This document shows positions 1 to 11,800 of a DNA stretch of 64,000 nucleotides, one piece after another. The notes under the pieces were generated by a model. That model did not search any database. It was not told where the DNA came from and saw nothing but the letters and a program-made list of their open reading frames with translations. The number at the start of each line of letters is the position of its first letter. The stretch's first letter is position 1. This stretch comes from Diphasiastrum complanatum (lineage: Eukaryota; Streptophyta; Lycopodiopsida; Lycopodiales; Lycopodiaceae): positions 4,438,858 to 4,502,857 of the forward strand of contig CM055106.1 of NCBI GenBank assembly GCA_029204225.1, read 5' to 3'. The translations under genes and the position numbers were made by a program.

Positions 1-350
1 ATTGATCTAGGAGAAAAAATGGGTCTTCCCTCACTTTCAGAATTATATTGAGTTGCCACCATGTGGCATGAGACCCATGCCACGCAAGCGCAACTCAAGC
101 ACATTTTTTGGGCTTGAGGACACTGCTTGGAATGTTAAGTTGCCAGGGGCAACTTAACAAAAATGGACCAATCAGATGGTAGGGATTCCAAGTGGCCAAA
201 TCAAATTGTGGTCCTTCATTGCCAAGTTTGAAAGAAGAGTGGTCCGTCAATGCACTTGCCAAAGTTCAAAAAATGGGCGACAAATAGGCAAAGAGAATCT
301 CCACTAGTCCAAAACCACCCTGAACATTTTTTGCATGTTATTTTGTATTA

Positions 351-428
351 TGGAAGGGGCCGGGCAGAGGCCATTTTGCCCGGTTCGGATTTCCAAAAAT
401 TTTTATGGCCTCTGCCTGGCCCCTTCCA
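351..428. repeat. Imperfect inverted repeat (hairpin), 23-bp arms
   Basis: Arms at 351-373 and 406-428 are reverse complements with one mismatch and enclose a 32-base loop. The right arm runs into a second pair: 423-446 is nearly the reverse complement of 632-656, around CATTRCGTAATGG. The two nested pairs suggest an element with a folded end. Confidence 0.7.
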
Positions 429-458
429 TTGCGTAATGGATTTTTGGACCCTTTGTAA

Positions 459-570
459 ACCAATCCTTAGCTGCCATGTGGCAGGTGCAAGCAAAATCAG
501 CACTAAATTTTTTGAGACCAATCCGATGCTGCCAAGTGGCAGACGCAGGCAAAATCTGCACTAATTTTTT
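459..570. repeat. Direct repeat, two units, period 58 bp
   Basis: Both units begin ACCAATCC (459 and 517), contain CTGCCAWGTGGCAG and end in GCACTAAWTTTT. They differ by several substitutions. They lie inside the hairpin-rich segment and may be subterminal repeats of the same element. Confidence 0.7.
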
Positions 571-660
571 TTTAAAAAAACAGGTGACTATTCTGCTTTT
601 TAATCTGTTTAGAAATGGGCAAAATAGTTAGCAAAAATCCATTACGTAATGGGAAGTTAG

Positions 661-1807
661 AAAGAAAGTCCAAGGATGTCAGCGTGAAACGGTCATTATG
701 TCCAACGGTCGCTCTTCTTATGACGTAGCCAGAGCATCTCAACCGTCCATCTCGGCAATGGTCGGTTGAGTTTTCTCGATATTATTAATGAAATGCTTTC
801 GCTTCTTTGGCTGGCTTCGATCAAATCCACTCTCCATGCTGAGGGCGAGGGAGGGAGGTTCGATGCAGAAAAGAGGAGGAGGAGATTGTCCAGCAGCAGT
901 ATTGAAGCATATGTTTGCTCGCATTTTGGTTTATTGACACCGGCTTTTCTTGTCTGCGAGGTGCGTTGGTTTTGTTTTTGTAGGTAGTGGGATCGTTTCT
1001 TGGCTTCAATGTCTTGGAAAGGCTTAGACCTACTTCTTGGCAGATATAAATAATGAAGTTAGTGACCTACTGGCACGTTGCGCCTGCAGTTCAGTGATGC
1101 TTATTTGCTTATCTTCTTTAGTCGTCAAAGCTCATGTCAACACTCAGAACCTTGTTTGAGTGCCCTAGAAACGTATTCGAATATTTGTATTTGTTTCATT
1201 GTTTTTGTTCAAGCAACGGAAGATTACATGATGTTACAGATATTGCCTACATATTCACTGTTCAGTTTTCAATTGTCGGCAGCAAATGTGAAATAAATTT
1301 TCTAGCTTATCAATTACGAAGTGTTGCATTTCCGTATGTGTATTAGGGATTCAAATTTCACGTCGTATTCTTATTCAATGCTTTTGGCTGCTTGATACTA
1401 TCTTCTTTATGTTTATACAGCTTTTGGACATATGTTTTTTCGAGTGGCCATATCCTTACAGAGGAAGCCATCTGAAAGCTATCTAGTAATGTTCTTGGAT
1501 AAAACACACACACTTTCTACATGAATTTTCCTGTCAACTCGATCTTCAATACTAGTGATCCAGAGTCTGGTACCCTGTCACCGTATGCAAATGTACGTTG
1601 TACGTGCTGGCATAGTCGTAAAGCTGAATTTATTGATTGCCAACATTTCATTTTCATTTAAAAAAGGTAATTTAACTTCGCTTTGGTTGGTTATATGAGG
1701 TTTGATGCCAGATGACCTGTAGTAGGGCAATGGCTCTCCAAGATTGCACCAAATCCTAACTGAAGATGCCAATGATGCCAAATCCCACACAAATCTCGAA
1801 AGCAACT
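661..1807. other. No supported gene
   Basis: Short open frames occur (for example 766-987), but none shows a known domain, a credible start context or splice structure. The 820-900 stretch is GA-rich. Unassigned sequence. Confidence 0.4.
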
Positions 1808-1819
1808 GCTTTGATACCA
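1808..1819 (-). other. Primer-binding-site-like sequence
   Basis: The minus strand reads TGGTATCAAAGC, one base off the initiator-Met tRNA primer site TGGTATCAGAGC used by several other LTR elements in this window. It sits two bases from a TGTTG LTR start, so it would prime a minus-strand element extending to the left. Confidence 0.5.
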
Positions 1820-1821
1820 AA

Positions 1822-2583
1822 TGTTGTACACAATTTCACAAAACCCTAAGTAAATTACCCAGCAAATTCGTCACTTTATTAATCTCAGGCAAATGTACAA
1901 AGGCAAACATGAGAACTCTCCTGCAAGTCTCCTCCCAACCATAGTTGCATAGGAATCAGATACGAAATGCCTGGCAAGGCTCACACTATATCCCCTCAAG
2001 CACCCCTTAACCCTGACACATCCTAACGTCGACACATGGCAAACTCCATGCACAGTCGACACTTGCCACTTGGTAGTACCCTGAACACATAGGCAAGCTA
2101 GTAGGTGGACTGTTTGACATGTGCCACTCATACATTGGACCAAGTGTCCCAATGAGCATATGACACATCCTGTTGACCACCGTCTGTTGACCATCCGACA
2201 AGTGTCAATCACGCACTGGACCAAGTGTCCCAGTGAGCATATGACACATGTCATGTTGACCAGTCAGTCAACTCTTCCTACTTTTTAGGAGGTCAGTCCA
2301 GCAAACTCTCATGGGACCTAGTATCCCCTTGGCCATCTCGGAATTAATCACTATAACTGATATTTACATTGCAATTTACAATTGTCTCCACAGGCCGATG
2401 ACTTAGCCATCCACAATTTAATAATCACAATTTTGGGTAAAGGGATTCAAAGTACATGTGACATCTAATCTAACTTAACTCAACTTATGCCTTAGTCTAA
2501 GTCTATCACAACCAAAAATAGGCCCCTAGTCATAGCACGCAGGCTTGGCTTGAATGATCCCAGTTAAACATTTAGGGGTAACA
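1822..2583 (-). repeat. LTR-like block, minus-strand copia-type element
   Basis: The block starts TGTTGTACA and ends GGGGTAACA, giving TGTT/AACA ends, and abuts the primer-site-like sequence at 1808-1819. Near its right end it carries TAGCACGCAGGC, also found in the left LTR of the copia at 14.5 kb. About 20 bases beyond the right end is a pyrimidine run, CTCCCCCTTAATG, which on the minus strand is a polypurine tract. A primer site on one side and a polypurine tract on the other would make this an LTR shared by two internal regions, or a recombination product. No coding remnant on either side was recognised, so the ends are approximate. Confidence 0.5.
2137..2249. repeat. 32-bp direct repeat, period 81 bp, inside the LTR-like block
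   Basis: The unit GGACCAAGTGTCCCARTGAG plus GCATATGACACAT occurs at 2137-2168 and 2218-2249 with one mismatch. Repeats of this kind are common in the U3 of plant LTRs. Confidence 0.8.
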
Positions 2584-2752
2584 ATCAAGCAGTACTTCTA
2601 GTACTCCCCCTTAATGTTTACATTGTTAATAACATCTATGTATGAGTATCCTCCATGGCAATCTTGAATGATCCCAATTAAACATTTAGGAGTAACAATC
2701 GATCATTACTTCCGGTAATATGTGTAGATATACATGAGTATCTTCCATGGCA
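2551..2752. repeat. Tandem duplication, period 114 bp
   Basis: TGAATGATCCCARTTAAACA starts at 2551 and again at 2665, and both copies end in CCATGGCAAT. It overlaps the right edge of the LTR-like block and its polypurine tract, so that boundary may have been copied. Confidence 0.7.
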
Positions 2753-4253
2753 ATTTGCTCCTTATGTCATGATTATGTAACGAACACTCTCGACTTTGCT
2801 GTGAGAACCATGATTATCTGAACCCAATATTTTTAGTACTTGATGTAGAGCTCCCTCATATGTTGCTACGATATGCTTCATTTAAGTTTCAAATGTCTTA
2901 TTTTTGTCTTCGTGTCCCTCAATGCATGTGCGTGACTTACATGAGTGTAGCATATCGCTTGACTCTGTGACTCTCCTTGGATCAAACTATTTGACTCCCC
3001 CTGAATCAAATAATGTGCTGCTGTTAACTTTTCCATAAATTTGAGAAGTTTGTTACTTGAAGATTGACACCCTTGGTCTCTTTAAACATTTTCCAAGTAA
3101 AGATCTCACCGACATCCACAACGAAAATGTTTTGATTACCATAGCACCATCACAACAATCAAAAAAGAAGAAATGGATCTACAAATGTATCTCTTGCATC
3201 AACACCCATGTTAGAAACCTGTACTTCATAAGTCCTTAGAGTCCTTGAGTACTTTCCTGTGTTGATTCTTGAATTGATTTCACTTCAATTCCCCAGGAAC
3301 TCTTACAAGATACAACTTGTGATGGACTTACTTAAATTGCTTTCGCTGGATTTTCATATAAATACCACATAGCAACCAATCTCTAACAATGATACAAATA
3401 GAATGCCATCCATGAATCAAGCAAAATTTGCAAGTAATTAGATTATCTCCAATAGAAAGATATAAAGTATGGAATACTTCCTCACACAGAGTATTTGCTT
3501 GTTCCTCAAATACTTCCTCACACAAAGTACCTGATGCTATTTTTTCCGAGAAATCTCCTACCTCTATACCTCGCACGTAGAGTCACTTGCCTTGATTATC
3601 TTTGTCTTCTTGATTGCTTTGTAAAACATCCTCTTTAGTGTCAATGCCTGGCTACAATGACCTCATCCATATGCCATATGCCATCACATGACTTAGATTA
3701 TGCATCCATCTGTTGTTGATACTTGCAACAAACACTTGTCATTATAGCGATAACAAGGCTATGTTCGAGGTCTGTGCTTCCTATAATTGAATGGTAGTAG
3801 CAATTGTTCTGGCTGGCCCTATCCTAGAGGAATTGACTATAAGGAGATACGTCAATAGAATCCCATGTATCTTCATCAATGGGATGACCATCCAATTAGA
3901 CCAAGTATTGATGGCGCCCACTCAAAGATGAAACATAATAGCTAGAAGATATGGAAAAGCTCTATAACATTATCCATATGGAGATTTAGAGGCATCTCCA
4001 TCTACCCCAAGAACAACACATAATAGGCATCACATGCTCAAGATGACTAAAGTTGATAGGCAATATAGCTAATTCACTACAATATATATATTGTATGTTA
4101 GTGGGCAATATGGGTATCAGCTTGAAGCTGTTGACGAGAGCAGTCCGTTTTAGGATAAATTTATAGCTAAAACAATATCTTCAGGCTTTTTTTGGGCAGA
4201 TACAACATTGAAGAATATTAAGAAAAAATATTAAAAAAAAAAGAATATATTGT
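2753..4253. other. No supported gene; probable eroded TE interior
   Basis: AT-rich, with no domain recognised on either strand. At 4104-4135 the words CAATATGGGTATCAG and TGACGAG resemble a stretch inside the hAT element (near 19775), which hints at shared TE ancestry but does not prove it. Confidence 0.35.
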
Positions 4254-5427
<1,174 letters not shown>

Positions 5428-5438
5428 TTCCCTCCTTT
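5428..5438 (-). other. Polypurine tract of minus-strand gypsy
   Basis: The minus strand reads AAAGGAGGGAA between the pol stop codon (TAA at 5437-5439, overlapping by two bases) and the TGTTGG LTR start. This is the expected plus-strand primer site for an LTR retrotransposon. Confidence 0.75.
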
Positions 5439-5637
5439 AAGAGTCTCCTCCTAATGGGAGCAAACCAGGGAAGTTCAGTCTTAAATAGTCTTCTCTCTCC
5501 CAAGTGTCCTCATCATCTGACTTGCCTTTCCAACGTACAAGAAATTCAGAAACCCAACAGTTTCGCAATTGGTGAGGACAAACGTCCACCACTTTTTTAG
5601 GCACATTAGGAACAAAGGTAACATGATTCTTTTCCCT
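5437..5637 (-). pseudogene. Gypsy (chromovirus) pol C-terminus with chromodomain, fragment
   Basis: One minus-strand frame ends at the TAA just before the polypurine tract. It reads LRN, then FLVRWKGKSDDEDTWE and a Leu/Pro-rich tail. This is the classic C-terminal chromodomain of chromovirus integrases, which helps direct integration to particular chromatin. The conserved VRWKG and TWE motifs are intact. Upstream, the frame stops being recognisable near 5637, where a plus-strand gypsy gag begins, so the rest of this element is missing. The broken junction and the lack of a partner LTR make it a relic. Confidence 0.75.
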
Positions 5638-5639
5638 AA

Positions 5640-6773
5640 TGGTATCAGCAGTTTATTCAAGACTTCCATGCGTATCTTAATCCTCTTTATAGTGAAATAC
5701 CTCCAAAGATACAAATGCTCATGTTCATTGATGGTTTACCTAAGGACTATCAAGTGGATGTTTGACGAAACCATCCCAACACCATAGAAGATGCTGTTAG
5801 GGCTGCAAAGTTTTATGATGATACTCCTAAGCCACATAAGAATCATCACCCTAATGAGCAAAAGAAGGGTTTTCAATTTAAAAGGAAGGATAAGGAAGTT
5901 ACCAATGAGGCATCTTCCAATCCTAATTCTAAGAAACCCAAACACCACCCTAATAAACATCAAGGTGGGAAGAAGGACCTAGCAGAAGCTCGGAAGAAGA
6001 ATCTTTGCTTCAAGTGCAATGGAGAGGGTCACCTTGCACGTGATTGTGTCAAAAAAGCCTCAACCTCAGGTATGATATCTTAAAGTAATGAGATGGATAT
6101 TTGTTTTTTTAATTCAATGCTTTATGGACCTAATAACTTAACTTGCATTAAGGGTAAAATTGGAGGTCATGCTGTTAATGTACTTTTTGACATAGGATCT
6201 ACTCCTAATTTTATAAATGCAAATTTGGTGCAGATGCTAAACCTCCCCATCAACAAAAGTGAGAAGGAGTATTGTGTGACAATGGCATCTGGATGTAATT
6301 TGGATTATGTGGTTCCTAATGTACCATTGCACATACAGGATTATGTTGAAAAACTAGAATTCCATGCTGTTAATTTGGCAAATGTGGATGTTGTTCTTGG
6401 GCAACAATGGCATTATGATAAGAATAAATCATTGAAAATTGATTTTCTTGATTAACTTTTATGCATGATTGTTCTTTAATAAAGAAAATGTAAAGTTTAT
6501 TTAATTTGTTGCAATGATGAGATTCTTAAACTTAATGCCATAAACATACCTAGTGAGAACACACGTGAATTTGAAACCTATAATGAACCTAGGCGAGAAT
6601 TCAATGATGTTTTTCTAAACCTTCCTGTAGGTTTATCACCTGAAAGGTCTGTAGATCACAAGATTAACCTTATACCTGGTTCAATTCCAATTGCACAACA
6701 CCCTTCGAGGATAAGTGCATTGGAAGAGGCTGAGGTACAAAGGCAATTAAGTGAGTATCTAGAGAAAGGGTGA
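5640..6773 (+). pseudogene. Gypsy gag-protease-RT fragment
   Basis: A single frame runs from 5640 to the TGA at 6771. In order it shows a gag C-terminal part (PKDYQVDV, AAKFYDD), a CX2CX4HX4C zinc knuckle (C codons at 6006 and 6015, last C at 6045), an aspartic protease segment with DIGST in place of the usual D-S/T-G, a VVLGQQW motif, and the start of reverse transcriptase (HKINLIPGS to YLEKG). The frame is broken by TGA at 5763, TAA at 6081, several stops between 6453 and 6543, and the terminal TGA. RT stops exactly where the first catalytic block should begin. The fragment lies head to head with the minus-strand chromodomain piece. It is a relic of a different gypsy copy. Confidence 0.85.
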
Positions 6774-7235
6774 GTACAGGTGCCGGCTGCGATGGGGAAT
6801 CTCGGCGCTCTGCCGCACCTGTAACAATAATGGTGCTACTAGTTAGGCTTTAGGTAATAAATTATAGTCAGTGAGAGAGCTTAGAGAACAATCACTAATT
6901 ACTCATTAGTAATCAACGTTTAAAGTTATAGACTGAACTTTTAAGTTTTAGCTTTAGGTCAAATTTCAATCACTGTCATTGATCAAACAAGATTCAAGAA
7001 TCACCTGTGCCTGAAGTAGTAGCAGGAGAGTCGTCCCCGATCCTGGCAATCCTCAGTGACTCTGGGGCCTGAGTGCAAACGGCCATCTCGTATCCTCGAA
7101 GACGCGAACGGGGCCACCTCCGTAAGTGTTCCTGCAATACTTGCAAGTCCACTTCTTCGTGCCTGATGTGCCATAACCTGAATTAAGGGTGACGTGATCC
7201 CATAAGGGATCCCGCTGTCTGGGCACTGCTAATAG
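6774..7235 (-). pseudogene. hAT-type transposase N-terminal fragment (BED zinc finger)
   Basis: The minus strand from about 7215 reads DPLWDHVTL, then GTKKWTCKYCRNTYGG. That is the first Cys pair of a BED-type finger as in hAT transposases. The His/Cys half is scrambled by an indel; a second frame continues with VCTQAPESLRI. A plausible donor (CAG|GTGATT, last exon base 7005) and acceptor (TTGTTACAG, next exon base 6818) define a 186-base intron, followed by an exon cut off at about 6772 by the gypsy fragment. This is a truncated, frameshifted transposase relic with its intron kept, so it arrived as DNA rather than through an mRNA. Confidence 0.6.
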
Positions 7236-7360
7236 CTATCTATTGTCAACAAAACAATAAATGTATCAAATTCAGACTTCAAATTAAAAACTAATCCTAA
7301 TTTCTAAAACGGTAAACCTAAGCTCTAACCTCACTCTAGCTCAAGAGTCAAGCCTCACAA

Positions 7361-7520
7361 ACACACACACACACACACACACACTCTCCCTCTCTTTCTA
7401 AATTCTCACACACACTGAAGTCCGTGACACACACACACACTATCTCCCTCTCCTCTCTCACACATAGTGCACACACACACGGCTCTTTCAAAATTCACAC
7501 ATGTCACACTCCCGAGTCCC

Positions 7521-7556
<36 letters not shown>

Positions 7557-7709
7557 CTCACACACACACACACACACACACACCACACACACACACAAAC
7601 ACAATGTAACACACCACCACACTCAAAGTTCACACACACACATGCCACGACTCACACACACACTCCCTCTACTTCACACACACACACAAACACACAAACA
7701 CTCCTTCTC

Positions 7710-7747
<38 letters not shown>

Positions 7748-7840
7748 CAATATCTCTCTCTCAACACAATCACAAGTTACAACACATTTCACAACACAAC
7801 ACACAACCCACACTCACAAGTCACAACACAACATAATCAG
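7361..7840. repeat. Compound CA/CT microsatellite block
   Basis: Alternating runs of CA (for example 7363-7384, 7559-7582, 7713-7745) and CT (7526-7553) are separated by short words. Open frames of Thr-His or Ser-Leu repeats are low-complexity artefacts. Confidence 0.95.
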
Positions 7841-7865
7841 TGAATCGTGATCACAACATTGAACA

Positions 7866-7973
<108 letters not shown>

Positions 7974-8290
7974 GCTGGCTATGGTTATGGCTTAGTGCGC
8001 CTCCTTCTCCCGTGCTCCATCTGTGGTGCCCACCCATGCTGCTACTCGCAAGAAACCCCCCCCCCCCCCTCTCGCTCTCCTACCTCCCTTGTTGTCACCT
8101 CATCTTCATCCCCCCCCCCTCACTGGTGCCGCCTCATCTCCATTCCCTCTCGTGACTGCCTCATCCCTCCCGTGACCTCCCCCTGCCTCATCCCAAGTCC
8201 CTCTCGCGGCTACCTCACCCCCCTCGCTGTCACAACCTCTCCCTGTCCTGTCACGATCCCCCCCTTGCCCTGTCATAACCTCCCCCTGCG

Positions 8291-8669
8291 TTGTCACAAC
8301 CACCCCCTGCACGGCAAAAGACACCCCCCCCCCCCGGTGCGCTCGCTAGCACTGGTGATACCACCCCCCTCGCTGCCCTCGCTACCACTGGTGATAACCC
8401 ACCCCTAGCTGCCCTCGCTACTGCTGTGGACACCCCCCTCGCTGCCCTCGCTATTTGTGCTGACCCCCTCCTCGCTGATGAGACCTCCATCCTCTCTGAT
8501 GTTGCCACCTCCACTCTTGATGGTGCTGTCACCTCAACGATGCCTGCCGCTGTCGTGGCACCCCCTTCCACCTTATCTTTCTGTTCTTCCTCTTCTTCTT
8601 CTTCCTTCACTATTGCCCCCCCTCCTTCTCTCTCATCCTCTTCTTCCTCCGCATCATCTTCACACACAC
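8291..8669 (+). pseudogene. LINE ORF1, N-terminal part (split by a gypsy)
   Basis: A Pro/Ala/Ser-rich open frame. PLAALAT-like units repeat between about 8338 and 8455, followed by a poly-Ser stretch. If one copy of the CACAC target duplication and the gypsy at 8670-13736 are set aside, the frame continues in phase into a coiled-coil-like segment at 13742. That is why it is assigned to the LINE. The true start could lie upstream, in the C/T-rich sequence. Low complexity makes the protein call weak, but the frame continuity is good evidence. Confidence 0.5.
8338..8455 (+). repeat. GC-rich minisatellite in LINE ORF1
   Basis: CCCCTCGCTGCCCTCGCTA-like words recur four times with spacings of about 40-50 bases and encode PLAALA repeats. 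Confidence 0.6.
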
Positions 8670-9119
8670 AGTTATGGACTCGGCTCGTTACATTTGCCAT
8701 GTCCATTTACATTTACTTTACTTTATGCATAGGCAGGCTTTGGGCCCTTTTTTATTCATTATTTGACATTTAGACTATATGGTTGGCCTTGGGCCCTATT
8801 ATTGACATTTAGACCATATTATTGGCCTTGGGCCCTATGATTCACTATATTGGTTATTTGGTCATATTACTGAGAGTGGGGGCCTTCTTGGAGGCGCACT
8901 ATTTTCCCTCTCAGTTTGGCCCTAGCCACTGGAAGCTTCCTTTTAGGGCTTCCTCTTGGCTATAAGTAGGGATTCTGTGTCATTTGTTACTTGGCTTATG
9001 ATATGATCTCCTTCTTTAGTCTCTTTAAGCTTTCTCTCTCCTGCTTTCTAGGGTTAAGTCTTGCTTATGTGATGCTTTCATAGACTAAATCTAGATCAGC
9101 CGTGGCTACGTTCATAACT
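8670..9119 (+). repeat. 5' LTR of gypsy (450 bp)
   Basis: It begins AGTTATGGAC and ends TTCATAACT, so its ends are 6-bp inverted repeats. A TATA-like CTATAAGTAG lies at about 8959. Two related words, TTGACATTTAGACYATAT and GGCCTTGGGCCCTAT, repeat between 8763 and 8839. Confidence 0.8.
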
Positions 9120-9131
9120 TGGTATCAGAGC
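9120..9131 (+). other. Primer binding site, initiator Met tRNA type
   Basis: TGGTATCAGAGC directly abuts the LTR end. It fixes the LTR boundary at 9119 and so supports the non-canonical LTR terminus. Confidence 0.9.
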
Positions 9132-10144
9132 ACTTTCCTGAGCATCTCCATTGAGCAGATTTTTCTCTCACAGGAGGGCGCCCATCTTCAGCTTGGATCT
9201 TCACCATTTTTCAGCCGGATCTTCAGCATTTCTCCACACTTGTCTTGCAGATTTTCACGACGGATCGGAGGAGGACAGGCGCCCACTTGCTGCTCATTTC
9301 TAGCGCCCTCTTGCTGGCTGCCTACTGCTGCATTTTCAGCCTTTTTCCTCCCCTATTTTGGGCGCCCTACTGCCTCCTATTTGCTGCCCATTTCTAGCGC
9401 CCTCATGCTTGTTGACCAGCGCCCTACTGCTCCTTCCTTTGCTGAAAATTTCCGCTTTTTGCTGCCCCTATTCGCCACCTTCCATCAGCCACTCCTAGCG
9501 CCCTACCAACCTATCTTTTTGATCCAATTTTTTTTTTTGCCGTTTACTACCTCTCTTGGACGCCCACACTCCACCATAGCTGGCGCCCTACATCCGCCTC
9601 AATTTCAGCTCACCTTCCTACACTGTTGTCTGTGTTCACAACCCTACCCCGGACAATACAATACAAACACGCCTAGATGCTTAGAAAGCCACTCCCACCC
9701 AACTTCATCGCGCATCGGGATTGCTCCCCGTCTTTATCGCAAACTTTTTTTTACCCTTGAAGGGCGATCTCTGATTTTTCAGCCTTGTTTCCTCGCTGCC
9801 CATACCTCCTTTTTGTTATCACTTCCTTTCCTTGGCTGCTCCCTTTCCAGCCCCATAGTCCATTATTGTTTCCCATACTTTTACCCACCGTTTACTCCAC
9901 GTTGTCGGGCCCTTAGCATCTTTTTTGGAGGCTGCCCGGTACCTCGACATATCGCGCTATTTTTCAGCTCACTTCCGGTTGCGGTTACGAGGTATTTCTT
10001 ACTTAGTTGTCCTTTCCGTTCATCTTACATCGCGAGTTCTATTGTGTCTTTTCATTGGCGTGCCTGTTGTGACGACTTATGTCCTCTCCTTCAGTTCGTC
10101 CAATTGTTTAGCACATTTCTTTTCTCGCTTACTTTTTCTTCCTC
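9132..10144 (+). other. Gypsy leader (untranslated)
   Basis: About 1 kb, T/C-rich, with many GGCGCCC and GCGCCCTA words. A long frame at 9102-10190 is open, but it crosses the primer site, lacks gag features and overlaps the real gag start, so it is not called coding. Confidence 0.6.
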
Positions 10145-11800
10145 ATGGCTAGCTCACCCACTACACCTGCGAGTCATTCCGGACCTTTAGATGAACAGTT
10201 TGCTGATATGCGTGACTCTCTTACTCTACTCAGTAGTTGTTTCGACCAAATGATGACCGGTTTTACCACTCTACAGACCGGCTTTGCCACTATGCAGTCA
10301 CAGATTGATTCCTTACAGCTACATGGACCTGGCAAAGCCCCTGTTCATTCATCATTTGGGTCTCCATTTGGACTTCCATCCTCGTCTACTTCCTTTGGTG
10401 GTGGGCCTCATTTTCCACCTAACCCACCACCCGGTTTTCCACGTCCTACAGCTCCTGAGTCACATTTTCCACGACATCTAGCTCCTAAGCCACATTTTGC
10501 TCGAGATTTTCGTGATCGGGTACAGCTTGCCACCTATTCTGGTTCCTCTGACGAGAACTTCTTAGAGAATTGGTTTGCAAAGCTTGATACTTATTTTCAG
10601 ATTTACCCTAAGACTGATCCTCAGAAGATCCAGTTAGCCGCCTTACATTTAGATGGACGTGCTGCCACTTGGTGGCGGGTCTACCGACTTGACCCTGATC
10701 GGGACGGTCTCCAGTTATGGCCTACCTTTCGTCGTGATCTTCGTCATGCTATGATTGACCCTCAGTGGCTGAGCCGCCAGCGTGATATATTCCGTAGTCT
10801 TACTCAGACTGGTGATCTTTCTTCCTATACAGATCAGTTTATGGACCTTTCCTACCTCTTTACAGATCTTCAGCCCACCGAGCTTATTTCTCGCTACATT
10901 GCTGGACTTCGTGGTGCTCTACGATACGATGTCTCTTCTTTCCGTCCACCCACACTTGTTGAGGCCATGTCCCTTGCTAGTACTTTACAGCATAAGTACC
11001 CTGATCCTGCTCCCTTTCGCTTTTCCCGACCCCGTCCATCTCTTTCACCTCTACCATCTTCGGCCCCATCTGCCCCATCCACTGTCGTCCCGACCTCTTC
11101 TCTTACTTCTCCCGCTCCTCGCCCTCCGCCTCCTCGTCCTGCTTTTGTCCGACGTTACACGTCTGCAGAGTTCGCTGACATTCAGCAGAAGCGTCTTTGC
11201 TTTCGTTGTAAGAGTCCTGACTACATTGCCCGTGATTGCCGCCAGCCCCTGCCTACTTCTACTGCTGTTTTCTACCATGAGGGCACTACCCCAGATGAGT
11301 CCGATATCTACATTCATATATCTGATGAGCCTGATCTATCTCTTGAGCCTTCTACTGATTTACCTCCTGCTACTTGCCATGCTCAGCTTGCTTATGCTAC
11401 CTGGACAGGGTGCCCCGGTCCTCGCTCCATTCGGCTACGTGTGCGCATTATTGGTCGTGGGTATATTGCTTTAGTTGATACTGGCAGCACTCATTCCTTT
11501 ATCAGCAGTTATGTTCTCAGCCGGATACGCGCTTCACCTATTCCTGCTCCACAGCCTCTCACAGTCGAGGTTGCCAGTTCTCACTCATTTCCTAGTTCTC
11601 AGATGTTTCAGGGATTATCCTACCGCGTTGGTGATTTTTCTGGACAGGAAGATCTTTATATCATTCCTCTGGAGCGCTATGACCTTATCCTTGGTGCTGA
11701 TTGGTTTGCTTCATTGGGAGCGGTTACTTTGGACCTGGCTCAGCAGACATTGACATTTGTTCATGATGCAGTGACCCACTCACTCACTTGCTGGTATTGA
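10145..11800 (+). pseudogene. Gypsy gag and protease frame
   Basis: A 551-residue frame. Residues about 120-275 form the retrotransposon gag domain (FLENWFAKLD, AATWWRVYR, YIAGLRGALR). A Pro/Ser-rich linker follows, then a zinc knuckle at 352-365, and then an aspartic protease with DTGST from Asp445 and ending LGADWFASLG. The knuckle reads CX2CX4YX4C: the zinc-binding His is Tyr360. The frame stops at 11800 because of an extra ACTC in a run of ACTC units near 11776-11787, which moves pol into another frame. Start at 10145 was chosen as the first ATG after the leader. The frameshift and His loss suggest that the copy cannot make a normal Gag-Pol. Confidence 0.85.

Larger units (their letters stand above)
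1..660. repeat. Hairpin-rich repetitive segment, MITE-like
   Basis: No convincing protein is encoded here. The segment is full of short inverted and direct repeats. One is a perfect 11-base inverted repeat, GTTAAGTTGCC at 134-144 against 148-158, with a 3-base loop. Others are listed separately below. Such density is typical of miniature inverted-repeat elements or eroded DNA-transposon ends, but no terminal repeat pair with a target duplication could be fixed, so the class is an inference. Confidence 0.45.

Noticed and set aside
1936-1950. CATAGTTGCATAGG as a hAT end
   Set aside because: A short chance match inside the LTR-like block; no array or partner.
9102-10190. 362-codon open frame
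   Set aside because: It spans the LTR end and primer site, is Phe/Ser/Pro-rich with no domain, and overlaps the true gag start. It is the leader of the gypsy element.
10782-11474. Leu-rich 230-codon frame resembling a membrane protein
   Set aside because: A shifted-frame shadow of gypsy gag; the gag frame carries the real domains.
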